Below are positions 37,741-46,211 of a stretch of 64,000 nt of DNA, in pieces. The stretch's first letter is position 1. Each line of letters starts with the position of its first letter. The notes beneath the pieces are model-generated. The model had not been told where the DNA came from. It did not search any database and saw only the letters and a list, made by a program, of their open reading frames with translations. Source of the DNA: Salinigranum halophilum (GTDB lineage: Archaea; Halobacteriota; Halobacteria; Halobacteriales; Haloferacaceae); contig NZ_SSNL01000003.1 of NCBI RefSeq assembly GCF_007004735.1, forward strand, positions 310,001-374,000. Reading direction: 5' to 3'. The translations under genes were made by a program, and so were the position numbers.

Positions 37741-37746
37741 TTTAAA
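37741..37746 (-). promoter_or_regulatory. TATA box of rps19e
   Basis: Palindromic TTTAAA centred about 27 nt before the ATG at 37716. Confidence 0.7.
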
Positions 37747-37796
37747 CCCATCGTATCACACCGACTGCGTGCGGGCTTCTCACACGTGCTCCGTCC

Positions 37797-38822
37797 TCAG
37801 AAGCGGCTCCCGACGCCCGTCGTCCCGAGGACCGTTCCACCGAGCACGACCGGCGTCCAGTAGACGAACCCGCGGAAGAGGATGACCCCGGCCGTCGCGA
37901 TTTTGAATCCGACGGCGGGCGAGGCCGCGGCGATGAGGACGGCGAGTGTCCACTCGATGCCCCCGGCCCCACCGGGGAGCGGCGTCACGCCCGCGATCGC
38001 GCCGATGGGCACGACGAACAGCGCGATGGAGAGGGCGATGGGCTCCCCGATGGCGACGAAGGCGAACCAGAGTGCGACCATCTGGAGCCCCCACCCGAGC
38101 GAGGAGAGCGCGAGTGCCACGGCCAACTTCCGGGGGTTGGCGGCGACCCGCTCGATGGCGCGGAAGAAGCCCGTGATGCGGCGTTCGAGCCCCTCGGCCG
38201 TCGGTACGGGAACGCGCGGGACGACGCGGGCGATGGCGCGGATGAACGGGACGAGCGCCTCGACCACGCGGTGTTCGAGGCTGTACCGGCGGGTCCAGCC
38301 CACGTAGACGAGCGACGGGACGACGATGGCGAGCAGGCCGACGGCACCGATGGCGACCTCGACCCGGCGGCCGAGGGTCACCTCCGTCGCGTAGTAACCC
38401 GCCCCGATGAGCGCGATGGTGATGGAGGGGACGAAGTTGAGCGTGTCGACGCTCGCGATGGCGGCCAGTCCCGTCTCGTACTCGGCGTCCGTCGAGCGGT
38501 TGATGAGGAGGGCCGTCACCGGCTCCCCCCCGGCCTGTCCGAACGGTGTGATGTTGTTCGAGAACATCGCGCCGCTGAACACGAGGAACGACCGCGTCCG
38601 CGAGAGCTCCACGCCGAGGACGCCGAGCACCGTCCGGAGCGCGCCAGACCACGCGGCGAGCCACCCGAGCGTCGCGAGGAGCACGAGGCCGACGTAGCGG
38701 AGGTCGGCGCTCGTCACCTGTGCGACGAGGTCGTCGACGCCCGCGGTGTAGAACAGCACGGCGAAGATGGCGAGGGTCGCCGCGAATCCGACGAGTGTCG
38801 CGCGGAGGTTCTCGCGGGCCAT
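37797..38822 (-). CDS. YbhN/lysylphosphatidylglycerol-synthase-like membrane protein
   Basis: 341 residues, about eight spans. Family segments are SGAMFSNNITPFGQAGGEPV (the GG-containing loop), ITIALIGAGYY, and TPLPGGAGGIEWTLAVLI near the C-terminus. The fold is that of the flippase half of MprF; archaeal members lack the synthase domain and are thought to move lipid-linked molecules. Which lipid is unknown. A GGTTAATG box about 26 nt upstream supports the ATG. Divergent from thiL. Confidence 0.9.
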   Translation of the reverse strand: MARENLRATLVGFAATLAIFAVLFYTAGVDDLVAQVTSADLRYVGLVLLATLGWLAAWSGALRTVLGVLGVELSRTRSFLVFSGAMFSNNITPFGQAGGEPVTALLINRSTDAEYETGLAAIASVDTLNFVPSITIALIGAGYYATEVTLGRRVEVAIGAVGLLAIVVPSLVYVGWTRRYSLEHRVVEALVPFIRAIARVVPRVPVPTAEGLERRITGFFRAIERVAANPRKLAVALALSSLGWGLQMVALWFAFVAIGEPIALSIALFVVPIGAIAGVTPLPGGAGGIEWTLAVLIAAASPAVGFKIATAGVILFRGFVYWTPVVLGGTVLGTTGVGSRF

Positions 38823-38910
38823 ATCGGCGGGTGGCAGAGCGAGTGCATTAACCCACCGGAACGGGATTTTCTCCGCGCACTGCGGCGGGACGCGTCGGAA
38901 GAAGGGAACC

Positions 38911-38916
38911 TTTTCA
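38911..38916 (+). promoter_or_regulatory. TATA-like box of thiL
   Basis: CCTTTTCACC with TTTTCA centred about 28 nt before the ATG at 38942. Confidence 0.55.
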
Positions 38917-38941
38917 CCGGCGGCCGACGACCGAATCGAGC

Positions 38942-39838
38942 ATGGACGAGCGGACCGCCCTCCGGGTACTCGCCGACGCGCTTCCCGCCGCCGGGGACGA
39001 CGCCGCCGTGGTCGACGACCTCGTCGTCACCACGGATATGCTCCACGAGACGACGGACTTCCCCGCGGGGACGACGCGCTACACCGCCGGCTGGCGCGCC
39101 GTCGGCGCGTCCCTCTCGGACGTGGCAGCGATGGGCGTGCCGGCGCTCGCGGCCGTCGCCGCTTACGCCGCACCGCGATTCGACGAGGCCGAACTGGCCG
39201 ACTTCCTCCGCGGTGCGCGCGACGTCTCCGCGCTCGTCGGTGCCGAGTACGTCGGCGGCGACCTCGACCACCACGAGGAGTTCACCCTCGCCACGACGGC
39301 TATCGGTCGTCAGGGCGACCACGCCCCCGTCCGCCGCTCGGGCGCGACACCGGGGGACGTCGTCTGCGTGACCGGCACGCTGGGTCGGACCGCCGCGGCC
39401 ATCCACGCGTTCGAGGCTGGCGACGTCGACTCCGGGAACGACCTCTTCCAGTTCACGCCGCGGGTCCGCGCGGGTGAACGTCTCGCCGCGCACGCGACCG
39501 CGATGATGGACTCCAGCGACGGCCTCGCTCGGTCGCTCCACCAGCTCGCAGAGGCCTCCGACTGCGGGTTCGCCGTCGAGGCGGACCGCGTTCCGCTCGC
39601 GACCGAGCTGACGTCGCTGGTAGACCCCTCGTCGGCGTGGGACCGTGGTGTCCACTTCGGCGAGGACTTCGAACTCGTCTGTACCCTCCCCGCGTCGGCC
39701 GTCGCCGACGCAACCGCGGCGCTGGCCGACTGCGACACCACCCTCTCGCAGGTCGGCCGCGTCGTCGACGCCGACTCGGGCATTACCGTCGACGGCGAAC
39801 CGCTTTCGGACCGCGGATACACTCACGGTAGCGAGTAG
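38942..39838 (+). CDS. thiL: thiamine-phosphate kinase
   Basis: 298 residues, AIR-synthase fold. It phosphorylates thiamine monophosphate to thiamine diphosphate. Visible motifs are GDDAAVVDDLVVTTDML (metal/phosphate loop), LSDVAAMGVPA, MMDSSDGLARSL (DxSDGL type) and HFGEDFELVCT (GEDYEL type). Length is normal. No other thiamine gene is in the window. Confidence 0.96.
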   Translation: MDERTALRVLADALPAAGDDAAVVDDLVVTTDMLHETTDFPAGTTRYTAGWRAVGASLSDVAAMGVPALAAVAAYAAPRFDEAELADFLRGARDVSALVGAEYVGGDLDHHEEFTLATTAIGRQGDHAPVRRSGATPGDVVCVTGTLGRTAAAIHAFEAGDVDSGNDLFQFTPRVRAGERLAAHATAMMDSSDGLARSLHQLAEASDCGFAVEADRVPLATELTSLVDPSSAWDRGVHFGEDFELVCTLPASAVADATAALADCDTTLSQVGRVVDADSGITVDGEPLSDRGYTHGSE

Positions 39839-39936
39839 GGCAAACCGAACGGCTGCGCGCGGTTAACGAGCGATTATCCCCGTCGGCCGGGCCGATTCAG
39901 TGTCGAGTCACGCGGCGGGTCATCGCGCCCCGCGGG

Positions 39937-41070
39937 TCAGACGCCGATTATCTGAATCGGAACGAGGAGGAAACAGAGCGCGCCGAGCGCGAACGTGACG
40001 ACGCCGACGAGCTGTCGACGGCGGTCGAGTGGGGTCTCGTCGATCGGGTCCGCCGGTCCGTTGTAGGCGATGAAGGTCGCGAACAGCCCCCAGAACGCCC
40101 AGAGCCCGACGGACTCGTTGAGGCCGAGGCCGCGTCCGTAGTGGAGGTATCCGGCGAGTCCGAACAGTGCGAGCGGCACCACGGCGGCGACGGTCTCCTG
40201 TCGCTCGCCGAGCATCGCGCGGAGCATGTGGCCCCCGTCTAACTGCCCCACGGGCAGGAGGTTGAGGACGGTGAAGAACATCCCGACCCAGCCACCGATG
40301 ATGACCGGGTGGACGGTCTTCGCCGGGTCGGTGTAGCTCGTGGGTTGGCCGATAGCGGTGGCGATGAGGTCCAGGAGCGGGGGGTTGTTGAACACGATGA
40401 CCTCGCCGCTCTGTTCGAGCACCCTCGGCGGGACGGTCAGGGGGTTCAGCGAGAGGCCGACGGCCGTGACGACGACCGTCGCGGCGAGGCCGGCGAGCGG
40501 GCCGGCGACGCCGATGTCGAACAGCGTCCGGCGGTCGGGCATCTGCCCGCGCATCCGGATGATAGCCCCCAGGGTCCCGAACGGGAAGATGAACGGGATG
40601 AGATACGGCAAGGAGACGTCGACGCCGTGGTAGCGGCCGAGGACGTAGTGGCCGAGTTCGTGTGCCGAGAGCACGCCGAGGACGGCGACGGTGAAGGGCC
40701 ACGCCTGCAGTACGGCGAGGGGGTTCTGCTGAATCTGCGCCAGCGGCACGTAGTACCAGGTGACGCTCCCGACGAACAGCGTCGAGAGCACCGTGGCGAC
40801 GAACAGCCCGAGGTTCTTCCACGGGACGCCCTCCGGCCCGTTCGAGACCGGTTCGGCGACGACCACGTCCTCGTGCCCGGAACGCGTCGTCGTGAGGTGG
40901 GCCTCGTACCCCGCTTCGCGGAAGGCGGGCCACACCTCCTCGATGAGGGCCTCCTGCGGGACGAGCGCCTCGCCATAAAAGAGGAGCCGCTCCCCGTCGC
41001 GGTACGTCTCGCGGAGGTGAAAGACGGACTGGAGGGCCTCTCGTGGCGCGTCCGACTCGACCGAATCCAT
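39937..41070 (-). CDS. site-2 protease family membrane metallopeptidase (M50)
   Basis: 377 residues. A soluble N-terminal domain of about 85 residues precedes about seven spans. The zinc motif HELGH is at residues 137-141 in a membrane helix, and the third ligand is in LLPVGQLDGGH. FPFGTLGAIIRMRGQMPDR between them is family-typical. It cleaves membrane-bound substrates inside the bilayer, releasing regulators or processing proteins; the target is unknown. Start ATG at 41070 with a TTTATA box 27 nt upstream; the GTG one codon earlier is less likely. Confidence 0.93.
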   Translation of the reverse strand: MDSVESDAPREALQSVFHLRETYRDGERLLFYGEALVPQEALIEEVWPAFREAGYEAHLTTTRSGHEDVVVAEPVSNGPEGVPWKNLGLFVATVLSTLFVGSVTWYYVPLAQIQQNPLAVLQAWPFTVAVLGVLSAHELGHYVLGRYHGVDVSLPYLIPFIFPFGTLGAIIRMRGQMPDRRTLFDIGVAGPLAGLAATVVVTAVGLSLNPLTVPPRVLEQSGEVIVFNNPPLLDLIATAIGQPTSYTDPAKTVHPVIIGGWVGMFFTVLNLLPVGQLDGGHMLRAMLGERQETVAAVVPLALFGLAGYLHYGRGLGLNESVGLWAFWGLFATFIAYNGPADPIDETPLDRRRQLVGVVTFALGALCFLLVPIQIIGV

Positions 41071-41094
41071 CACTCGCGGTAGGGGGGACGGAGC

Positions 41095-41100
41095 TATAAA
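41095..41100 (-). promoter_or_regulatory. TATA box of the M50 gene
   Basis: TTTATA (complement TATAAA) centred 27 nt before the ATG at 41070. Confidence 0.65.
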
Positions 41101-41201
41101 TCCTGTCCGACACCGGTGTGACTGTTCGGTCGAAAAACAACCGCAAAAGCGGGGGACCGCGGGGATTCGTCAGGGGTTCGGGGAACTCGGGGTCGCTCGT
41201 C

Positions 41202-41462
41202 TCAGGCCGTGAGCGCCTCGCGGCGCTCGATGCGCCACGTGGTCGCGGACGTGTACGACCACTTCTCGATCTCGAGCTCCGACGCGGAGTCACGGAGCTT
41301 GACCATCAGGGCGCCGATTTCCTTGGGCGACAGCCCGACGTCGTCCGCGATGAACTTGCTCTTGAAGTACATCTCGCCGTCCTGTGCCTTCTCGACGAGG
41401 TACTGCTTCAGGCGTTCTTCTTTCGAGCTGCCGTCGGTGGAGGGGGATACGGTTGCGCTCAT
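41202..41462 (-). CDS. small winged-helix protein (DUF7123-like)
   Basis: 86 residues. After a Ser/Thr-rich start it reads as a compact wHTH: RLKQYLVEKAQDGEMYFKSK, IADDVGLSPKEIGALMVKLRD (recognition helix) and TWRIERREALTA. One of the very conserved short haloarchaeal proteins; likely DNA-binding but no target known. Unlike its neighbours it has a short leader: a TTTATATA box centred about 40 nt upstream and GAGGT seven nt before the ATG. The upstream DNA is AT-rich and contains repeated elements, so it appears regulated. Confidence 0.85.
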   Translation of the reverse strand: MSATVSPSTDGSSKEERLKQYLVEKAQDGEMYFKSKFIADDVGLSPKEIGALMVKLRDSASELEIEKWSYTSATTWRIERREALTA

Positions 41463-41498
41463 TGTGTTGACCTCGCTTCTCCGATGGCCCTGGGACAG

Positions 41499-41506
41499 TA
41501 TATAAA
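41499..41506 (-). promoter_or_regulatory. TATA box of the winged-helix gene
   Basis: TTTATATA (complement TATATAAA), the clearest TATA box in the window; predicted transcript start near 41477 gives a leader of about 15 nt with GAGGT at 41474-41470. Confidence 0.75.
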
Positions 41507-41515
41507 CGGAGGAAC

Positions 41516-41551
41516 GTTCGGAGCAGTTCGGATGGTTTCAGTCCGTTCGGA
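41516..41551. repeat. three GTTCGGA direct repeats upstream of the TATA box
   Basis: GTTCGGA at 41516-41522, 41526-41532 and 41545-41551, spaced 10 and 19 bases, i.e. about one and two helical turns. The last lies in an inverted repeat GTCCGTTCGGAC. They sit just upstream of the TATA box relative to the minus-strand gene and look like a regulator-binding array. Confidence 0.5.
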
Positions 41552-41777
41552 CGTTTCACGGACGATTCAGAACGGTTCGAGAAATCTTTAGACCTTTCAC
41601 AACGGTTTCTGAGGATTTCAATCGCAAACTATTTTTGTGAATGTAAAACGCGCCGAAACCGGCGAACTGAGCCGGCTGTTGGTGCTTTCTCGGCAACATT
41701 TGCTCTCTCGGCGGGGCGATGAGCGGTCGCACGCGCCCCCGGTGAGCGCGTCACTGTCGGCGACGAGGGGTGGTGAC

Positions 41778-42566
41778 CTACCGCGTGTGCCGCCAGAAGG
41801 TATCCTCCACCGTCACCTCCTTCTTGAACAGCGGCACCTCGTCTTTGAGTCGGTTGATGCCGTCCTCGACGGTTCGGAATCCCTCCTCGCGGTGGCCGGC
41901 GAGGACGACGACGAAGACGATGTCGTCGCCGTCGGGGATGAGCCCCGTCCGGTGGTGCATCTCCACGTCGAGGACACCCTCGCGTTCTTCGAGTTCGCGG
42001 CAGATGGTCGCCATCCGTTCCTCGGCGACCCCTTCGTACTTCTCGAACTCCAGCGCCGTCGTCCGGGGGTCGTCCGCGCCGTCCTTCGCACGGACACGCC
42101 CGGTGAACGTGGCAATGGCGCCAGCCCGGTCGGCACGTGGCGACGATTTGACCCGGTCGACCAGCGTCTCGAGGGTCACGTGCGGTTCGACGTCCGCGAG
42201 CGCGTCGAGGACCGTCTCGACGGCCGCCGTTTCGGCGTCAGGGGCTTCGTAGAGCACGTTACGATGCTCGTCCGTGTCCGCCTCGTCGCCCAGGACGACG
42301 GTCGGGAGAGCCGCGTCCGCACCGACGCCGAGGCAGACGGCGTACGTGTACCGTGGTGCGATGTCGTCGATGACCGCATCGAGCGACCGACCGGTTCCCC
42401 GCGCCGCCCACGACCCGTCAGCACCGACCCGGTACGTATCGCTCACCCCGCCGCCGTCACCGACTGTCCCGCTCGCTTCGACCGTCACGACCGGCCCGTC
42501 GAGACGAGGGAGGAGTCGCGCCCGCAGGTCGTCCGACCCGGGGCCGACGATGGCAAATACTCGCAT
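41778..42566 (-). CDS. moaE: MobB-MoaE fusion, molybdopterin synthase catalytic subunit
   Basis: 262 residues from the ATG at 42566. Residues about 1-115 are MobB-like (MRVFAIVGPGSDDLRARLLP), but the P-loop GxxxxGK(S/T) is lost. The MoaE domain follows (AGAIATFTGRVR, LEFEKYEGVAEERMATICREL, MHHRTGLIPDGDDIVFVVV) and retains the catalytic Lys region VPLFKKEVTVEDTFWRH. It transfers sulphur from MoaD to precursor Z to make molybdopterin. No other molybdenum-cofactor gene lies in the window. The MobB part is probably structural or binds the cofactor without GTP. Confidence 0.9.
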   Translation of the reverse strand: MRVFAIVGPGSDDLRARLLPRLDGPVVTVEASGTVGDGGGVSDTYRVGADGSWAARGTGRSLDAVIDDIAPRYTYAVCLGVGADAALPTVVLGDEADTDEHRNVLYEAPDAETAAVETVLDALADVEPHVTLETLVDRVKSSPRADRAGAIATFTGRVRAKDGADDPRTTALEFEKYEGVAEERMATICRELEEREGVLDVEMHHRTGLIPDGDDIVFVVVLAGHREEGFRTVEDGINRLKDEVPLFKKEVTVEDTFWRHTR

Positions 42567-42672
42567 ACTCTCCCCGCAGAGACGGACCGGCTTTAGGGTG
42601 TCGCCTCTCGGAGTTCTCCGCCAGGCACGCGAGTGGTGAACACACCGCCGAGCCCCACCGACTTGATAACCC

Positions 42673-42677
42673 TTAAG
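42673..42677 (+). promoter_or_regulatory. TATA-like box of pyrH-lysS
   Basis: CCTTAAGCC with TTAAG centred about 28 nt before the ATG at 42703. Confidence 0.6.
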
Positions 42678-42702
42678 CCCCGCTCTCGGCAATCCCGAGC
42701 CA

Positions 42703-43422
42703 ATGAGAGTCGTGATTTCTATCGGTGGGAGCGTCCTCGCGCCACAGCTCGACCCCCAGCGGGTCGAGCGACACGCCGCGGTCATCGAATCCCTCGCGAC
42801 CGAGGGGTGCGAACTCGGCGTCGTCGTCGGCGGTGGCGGTGTCGCGCGCGACTACATCAGAGCTGCACGCGACCTCGGGGCGAACGAGGTCCAACTCGAC
42901 CAACTCGGCATCGACGTGACCCGCATCAACGCCCGACTCCTCATCGCGGCGCTCGGGCCACGCGTCGACCCGAAGCCGGCACACACCTACGAGGACGCCG
43001 GCGATTCGATTCGACGGGGTGACGTCTCCGTCATGGGTGGCGTCTCTCCCGGACAGACCACCGACGCGGTGGCCGCGGCGCTCGCGGAGTACGTCAACGC
43101 CGACCTGCTCATCTACGCCACGAGCGTCGACGGCGTCTACAGCACCGACCCGAACAAGGAGTCGACCGCGGAGAAGTACGAGAGCCTCTCCGCGAGCGAA
43201 CTGGTCGACGTCATCGGCGACATCGAGATGAACGCCGGCGCGTCCGCCCCCGTCGACCTCCTCGCCGCCAAACTCATCGAACGCTCGAAGATGCGGACGA
43301 TCGTTCTTGACGGCACCGACCCCGACCGAATCGAGGCCGCGGCGCTCCGCGGTGACCACTCGGGCACCGACATCGTCCCCGAGGGGACGAACGAGGACCC
43401 GAGCTACTGGGCCCAGCGATGA
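42703..43422 (+). CDS. pyrH: UMP kinase (archaeal type)
   Basis: 239 residues, amino-acid-kinase fold. It phosphorylates UMP to UDP. Motifs are MRVVISIGGSVLAP, VVVGGGGVARDYIRAA, VMGGVSPGQTTDAVAA and IYATSVDGVYSTDPNK. Length and motifs fit the archaeal form. Its stop overlaps the start of lysS (ATGA), so the two are co-translated; pyrC, another pyrimidine gene, is 25 kb away. Confidence 0.96.
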   Translation: MRVVISIGGSVLAPQLDPQRVERHAAVIESLATEGCELGVVVGGGGVARDYIRAARDLGANEVQLDQLGIDVTRINARLLIAALGPRVDPKPAHTYEDAGDSIRRGDVSVMGGVSPGQTTDAVAAALAEYVNADLLIYATSVDGVYSTDPNKESTAEKYESLSASELVDVIGDIEMNAGASAPVDLLAAKLIERSKMRTIVLDGTDPDRIEAAALRGDHSGTDIVPEGTNEDPSYWAQR

Positions 43423-45074
43423 GCGACGCCGACACTGACGCGGGGGCCCCCGACGGTGGGGGCGAGACCGACCACCACGCGTTCTGGGCGGACGACGTGG
43501 CCGACGAGGTCGAAGCGCGGGACCCGACCGAACCCATCGTGGTCAAGGGTGGCGTCTCGCCCTCCGGCATCCCCCACCTCGGGCACTTCAACGAGATCAT
43601 GCGCGGCTACTACGTCGCCGCGGTACTCCGCGAACGCGGCCACGAGGTCCGACAGGTGTTCACCTCGGACGACCGCGACGCCCTCCGGAAGGTCCCGCGC
43701 ACGCTCGCCGACGCCGACTGGAACCTCGTCGGGTTGGGCGAGGTCGACGCCGGGGCGCTCGGACGCAACCTCGGCGTCCCGTACACCGACATCCCCGACC
43801 CCTTCGACGAGTGTGACCACCACTCCTACGGCGAGCACTTCACGGCCCTCCTGGCCGAGAGCGCCGACCGCATTGGCGTCCCGGTCGAGATGCTGTCGAA
43901 CACCGCCATGTACGAGGCGGGCGAGTTCGACGACGTCGTCCATCACGTCCTCTCGGATGCCGACCACGCACGCGAGGTGCTGAGCGCGTACCAGGACGGC
44001 GTCGACGACTCGTACGTCCCGTTCATGGCCCAGTGTTCGGCGTGTCACAAACTCACGACCGACGTCCGCGCGGTCGACCTCGACGCCCGTACTGTCGACT
44101 ACGTCTGCTCCGGGCTGGAGGCCGGCGGCCAACAGATCGAGGGCTGTGGGCACGAGGGGACGGCCACGTTCCGCGAGGGGAAACTCCCCTGGCGGTTCGA
44201 GTGGCCGGCGCAGTGGCAGGTGCTCGGCGTCGACTTCGAGCCGTTCGGCAAGGACCACGCCGAGGGTTCGTGGCCCTCCGGAAGGGACATCGCCGAGAAC
44301 GTCCTCGGTATCGAGCCGCCGGTCCCGATGACGTACGAGTGGTTCACGCTGAACGGCGAGCCGCTCTCGTCGTCGTCGGGGAACGTCGTCACCGTCGACG
44401 AGGTGCTCGAACTGCTCGAGCCCGAGGTGCTCCGCTACTTCTTCGTCCGTAACCCGAAGAAGGCGAAGGACTTCGACGTCTCCCGACTAGACCAGCTCGT
44501 CGACGAGTTCGACCGCTTCGAGCGCGTCTACTTCGGTGAGGTCGACGACGACACCATCGACGCGTTCGCCGAGCGGGCCTACCCGTTCGTCGTCGACGAC
44601 GTCCGGGCGGAGCGGGTTCGCATCCCCTACACGTTCGCTGCCGTCCTCGGGATGACGGACGACCCCGAACTCCGCGAGCAGATGGCACGCAACGAGGGTC
44701 ACCTCACCGACGACACCCCCGAGTGGGCGGTCGACGCGGCGCTGGCCCGCGTCGAGAAGGCCCGCGCGTGGGCCGAGCGGATGGACAACGAGTACAACTA
44801 CCGGCTGCAGGCCGACCTGCCCGAGACGGATTTCGAGGCCGGGATGGCCGACGCACTCGACGCCCTCGCAGACTTCGTCGAAGCGGGGCACGCCGGCGAG
44901 GAGATACAGGGGCAGATGTACGAACTCCCCGAGGCGTACGGCGTCGAGACGGGCGACTTCTTCAACGCCGGTTACCGGCTCTTCTTCGACGCCGACTCCG
45001 GCCCCCGGCTGGGCGAGTTCCTCGGCGAACTCGACCAGGAGTTCGTGGTCCGGCGGCTCCGCCGCGACGGATAG
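43419..45074 (+). CDS. lysS: lysyl-tRNA synthetase, class I
   Basis: 551 residues. A class I LysRS, the form typical of archaea. The HIGH-like motif is in GGVSPSGIPHLGHFNEIMRG and the KMSKS-like motif is in LSSSSGNVVTVDEVL. A zinc-type Cys cluster is present (CSACHK, then CSGLEAGGQQIEGCG). The C-terminal helical anticodon-binding region is complete. Charges tRNA-Lys. Translationally coupled to pyrH by a 4-base overlap. Confidence 0.97.
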   Translation: MSDADTDAGAPDGGGETDHHAFWADDVADEVEARDPTEPIVVKGGVSPSGIPHLGHFNEIMRGYYVAAVLRERGHEVRQVFTSDDRDALRKVPRTLADADWNLVGLGEVDAGALGRNLGVPYTDIPDPFDECDHHSYGEHFTALLAESADRIGVPVEMLSNTAMYEAGEFDDVVHHVLSDADHAREVLSAYQDGVDDSYVPFMAQCSACHKLTTDVRAVDLDARTVDYVCSGLEAGGQQIEGCGHEGTATFREGKLPWRFEWPAQWQVLGVDFEPFGKDHAEGSWPSGRDIAENVLGIEPPVPMTYEWFTLNGEPLSSSSGNVVTVDEVLELLEPEVLRYFFVRNPKKAKDFDVSRLDQLVDEFDRFERVYFGEVDDDTIDAFAERAYPFVVDDVRAERVRIPYTFAAVLGMTDDPELREQMARNEGHLTDDTPEWAVDAALARVEKARAWAERMDNEYNYRLQADLPETDFEAGMADALDALADFVEAGHAGEEIQGQMYELPEAYGVETGDFFNAGYRLFFDADSGPRLGEFLGELDQEFVVRRLRRDG

Positions 45075-45092
45075 CTCCCGAGCGCGTGTCGC

Positions 45093-45632
45093 TCAGTTCC
45101 CCTCGATGGCGTCGACGACCACCGTCCCGACGACGGCGAGCCGCGGGTCGAGGTCGCCGGTGAGGTCGATGGTGTAGCGGTCGCGGAACGAGAACTGCTC
45201 GTCGACGCTCCCGAGTGAGGTGCCGTCGGGGGCGACGATGTCGTACGAGAAGGGGATGAGCGTCGTCACCAGCCTCCTGAGCGCGGCCATCAGGTGGTTG
45301 TCCTCGCGGAGGACGGCGACGCGGGTCCCGTTCGCGTCCACGAGCGTGTACTCGTGTTTGAAGAACGAGGCCACCTCGCGCTGTAGGCTCCCGACGCGTT
45401 CCCCGGTTCGAGAGTCGACGATGTCGTACGCGGCGGCGATGTCGAGAACGCTGTCGGCCCGTACCCGAAAGGCCTCCTCGCCGTCGGGCGTGGTGAAACG
45501 GAAGTCCTCTTTCAGTTTGAGCTTCTTCTTCTTGGCGGTGAGAATCGGTGCGTCGGAGTCGCCCTCGTAGACGTTGTACCGCGTCCTGATTCCGAGCTTC
45601 TGTCGGACCTCGTAGTGGGTGGCGTCGAACAT
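45093..45632 (-). CDS. LURP-one-related (tubby-like) family protein
   Basis: 179 residues from the ATG at 45632 (MFDATHYEVRQKLGIRTRYN); a GTG three codons earlier also fits the TATA-like TTCATATA at 45661-45668. The LOR/scramblase-type beta-barrel pattern is visible: YNVYEGDSDAPILTAKKKKL, DIAAAYDIVDSRTGERVGSL and SYDIVAPDGTSLGSVDEQ. Family members are cytoplasmic or membrane-associated; the archaeal role is unknown. Convergent with lysS. Confidence 0.85.
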   Translation of the reverse strand: MFDATHYEVRQKLGIRTRYNVYEGDSDAPILTAKKKKLKLKEDFRFTTPDGEEAFRVRADSVLDIAAAYDIVDSRTGERVGSLQREVASFFKHEYTLVDANGTRVAVLREDNHLMAALRRLVTTLIPFSYDIVAPDGTSLGSVDEQFSFRDRYTIDLTGDLDPRLAVVGTVVVDAIEGN

Positions 45633-45834
45633 CTGATACACGTCGTGGGTGTCGGCACGCTATATGAATCTCCGCCTTCGCGAGCGTCGGGCGTGGTGAG
45701 GACGGGGGCTTCCCGCCGGACCGGGTGACGGGGGTCCACGCGAAACGGGACGGACCGCCCACGCTGTCGAACAGCCAGCGTCGGCCGAGGGGACACGCTC
45801 AAGAGGGTTGCCGCCCTTCGACCAGAAGAACAGT

Positions 45835-46095
45835 ATGGGTTTCCTCGATATCACACGTGGACGCGAGGCGGACGACGAGCAGACAGACAGCGACGCCGAC
45901 CTCGACGCGGAGACGGACACCGAGGAGGCCGCCGGCAGCCGACGGTGGCTGGTCGTCCTCGGCCTCGTCGCCGTCGTGGCGGTCGCGTACCTCGTCGCTC
46001 GGAAGCGGACCGGTCGGGAGGCCGAGTTCACCGAGATCGAACTCGAGTCGACGGCCGAGTCAGAGTCCGAATCGGAGTCCGCCTCGACGGAGTGA
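45835..46095 (+). CDS. small single-span membrane protein
   Basis: 86 residues from the ATG at 45835. An acidic N-terminus (residues 1-40), one hydrophobic helix (WLVVLGLVAVVAVAYLVA), a short basic patch (RKRTGR), then a Glu/Ser tail (TAESESESES). The positive-inside rule puts the tail in the cytoplasm. Not recognised; conserved elsewhere cannot be judged. It precedes the PDZ site-2 protease gene by 116 bases on the same strand and might be co-regulated. Confidence 0.65.
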   Translation: MGFLDITRGREADDEQTDSDADLDAETDTEEAAGSRRWLVVLGLVAVVAVAYLVARKRTGREAEFTEIELESTAESESESESASTE

Positions 46096-46211
46096 GGTGA
46101 CCGTCGAACCCCGTCTACACGCCGCGTGCGGCCGTCTCTGTCGGGAGCGTTAGCACCGCGGGACGGCCACAATCCGAACGTCTTTCAGCGTCGCTCCCTT
46201 CTCCTCCCCTG

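Larger units (their letters stand above)
41463..41777. other. AT-rich intergenic region upstream of the winged-helix gene
   Basis: About 315 bases, markedly richer in A/T than the rest (41500-41650). It holds the TATA box and GTTCGGA repeats of the minus-strand gene, then related motifs (AACGGTTC, AACGGTTT, TTTCAC, TTTCAA) to about 41630 and an isolated CTATTTTTGTG at 41629-41639. From 41650 on the sequence is ordinary GC-rich with CCGG-containing inverted repeats. No coding frame here is convincing. Confidence 0.6.
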
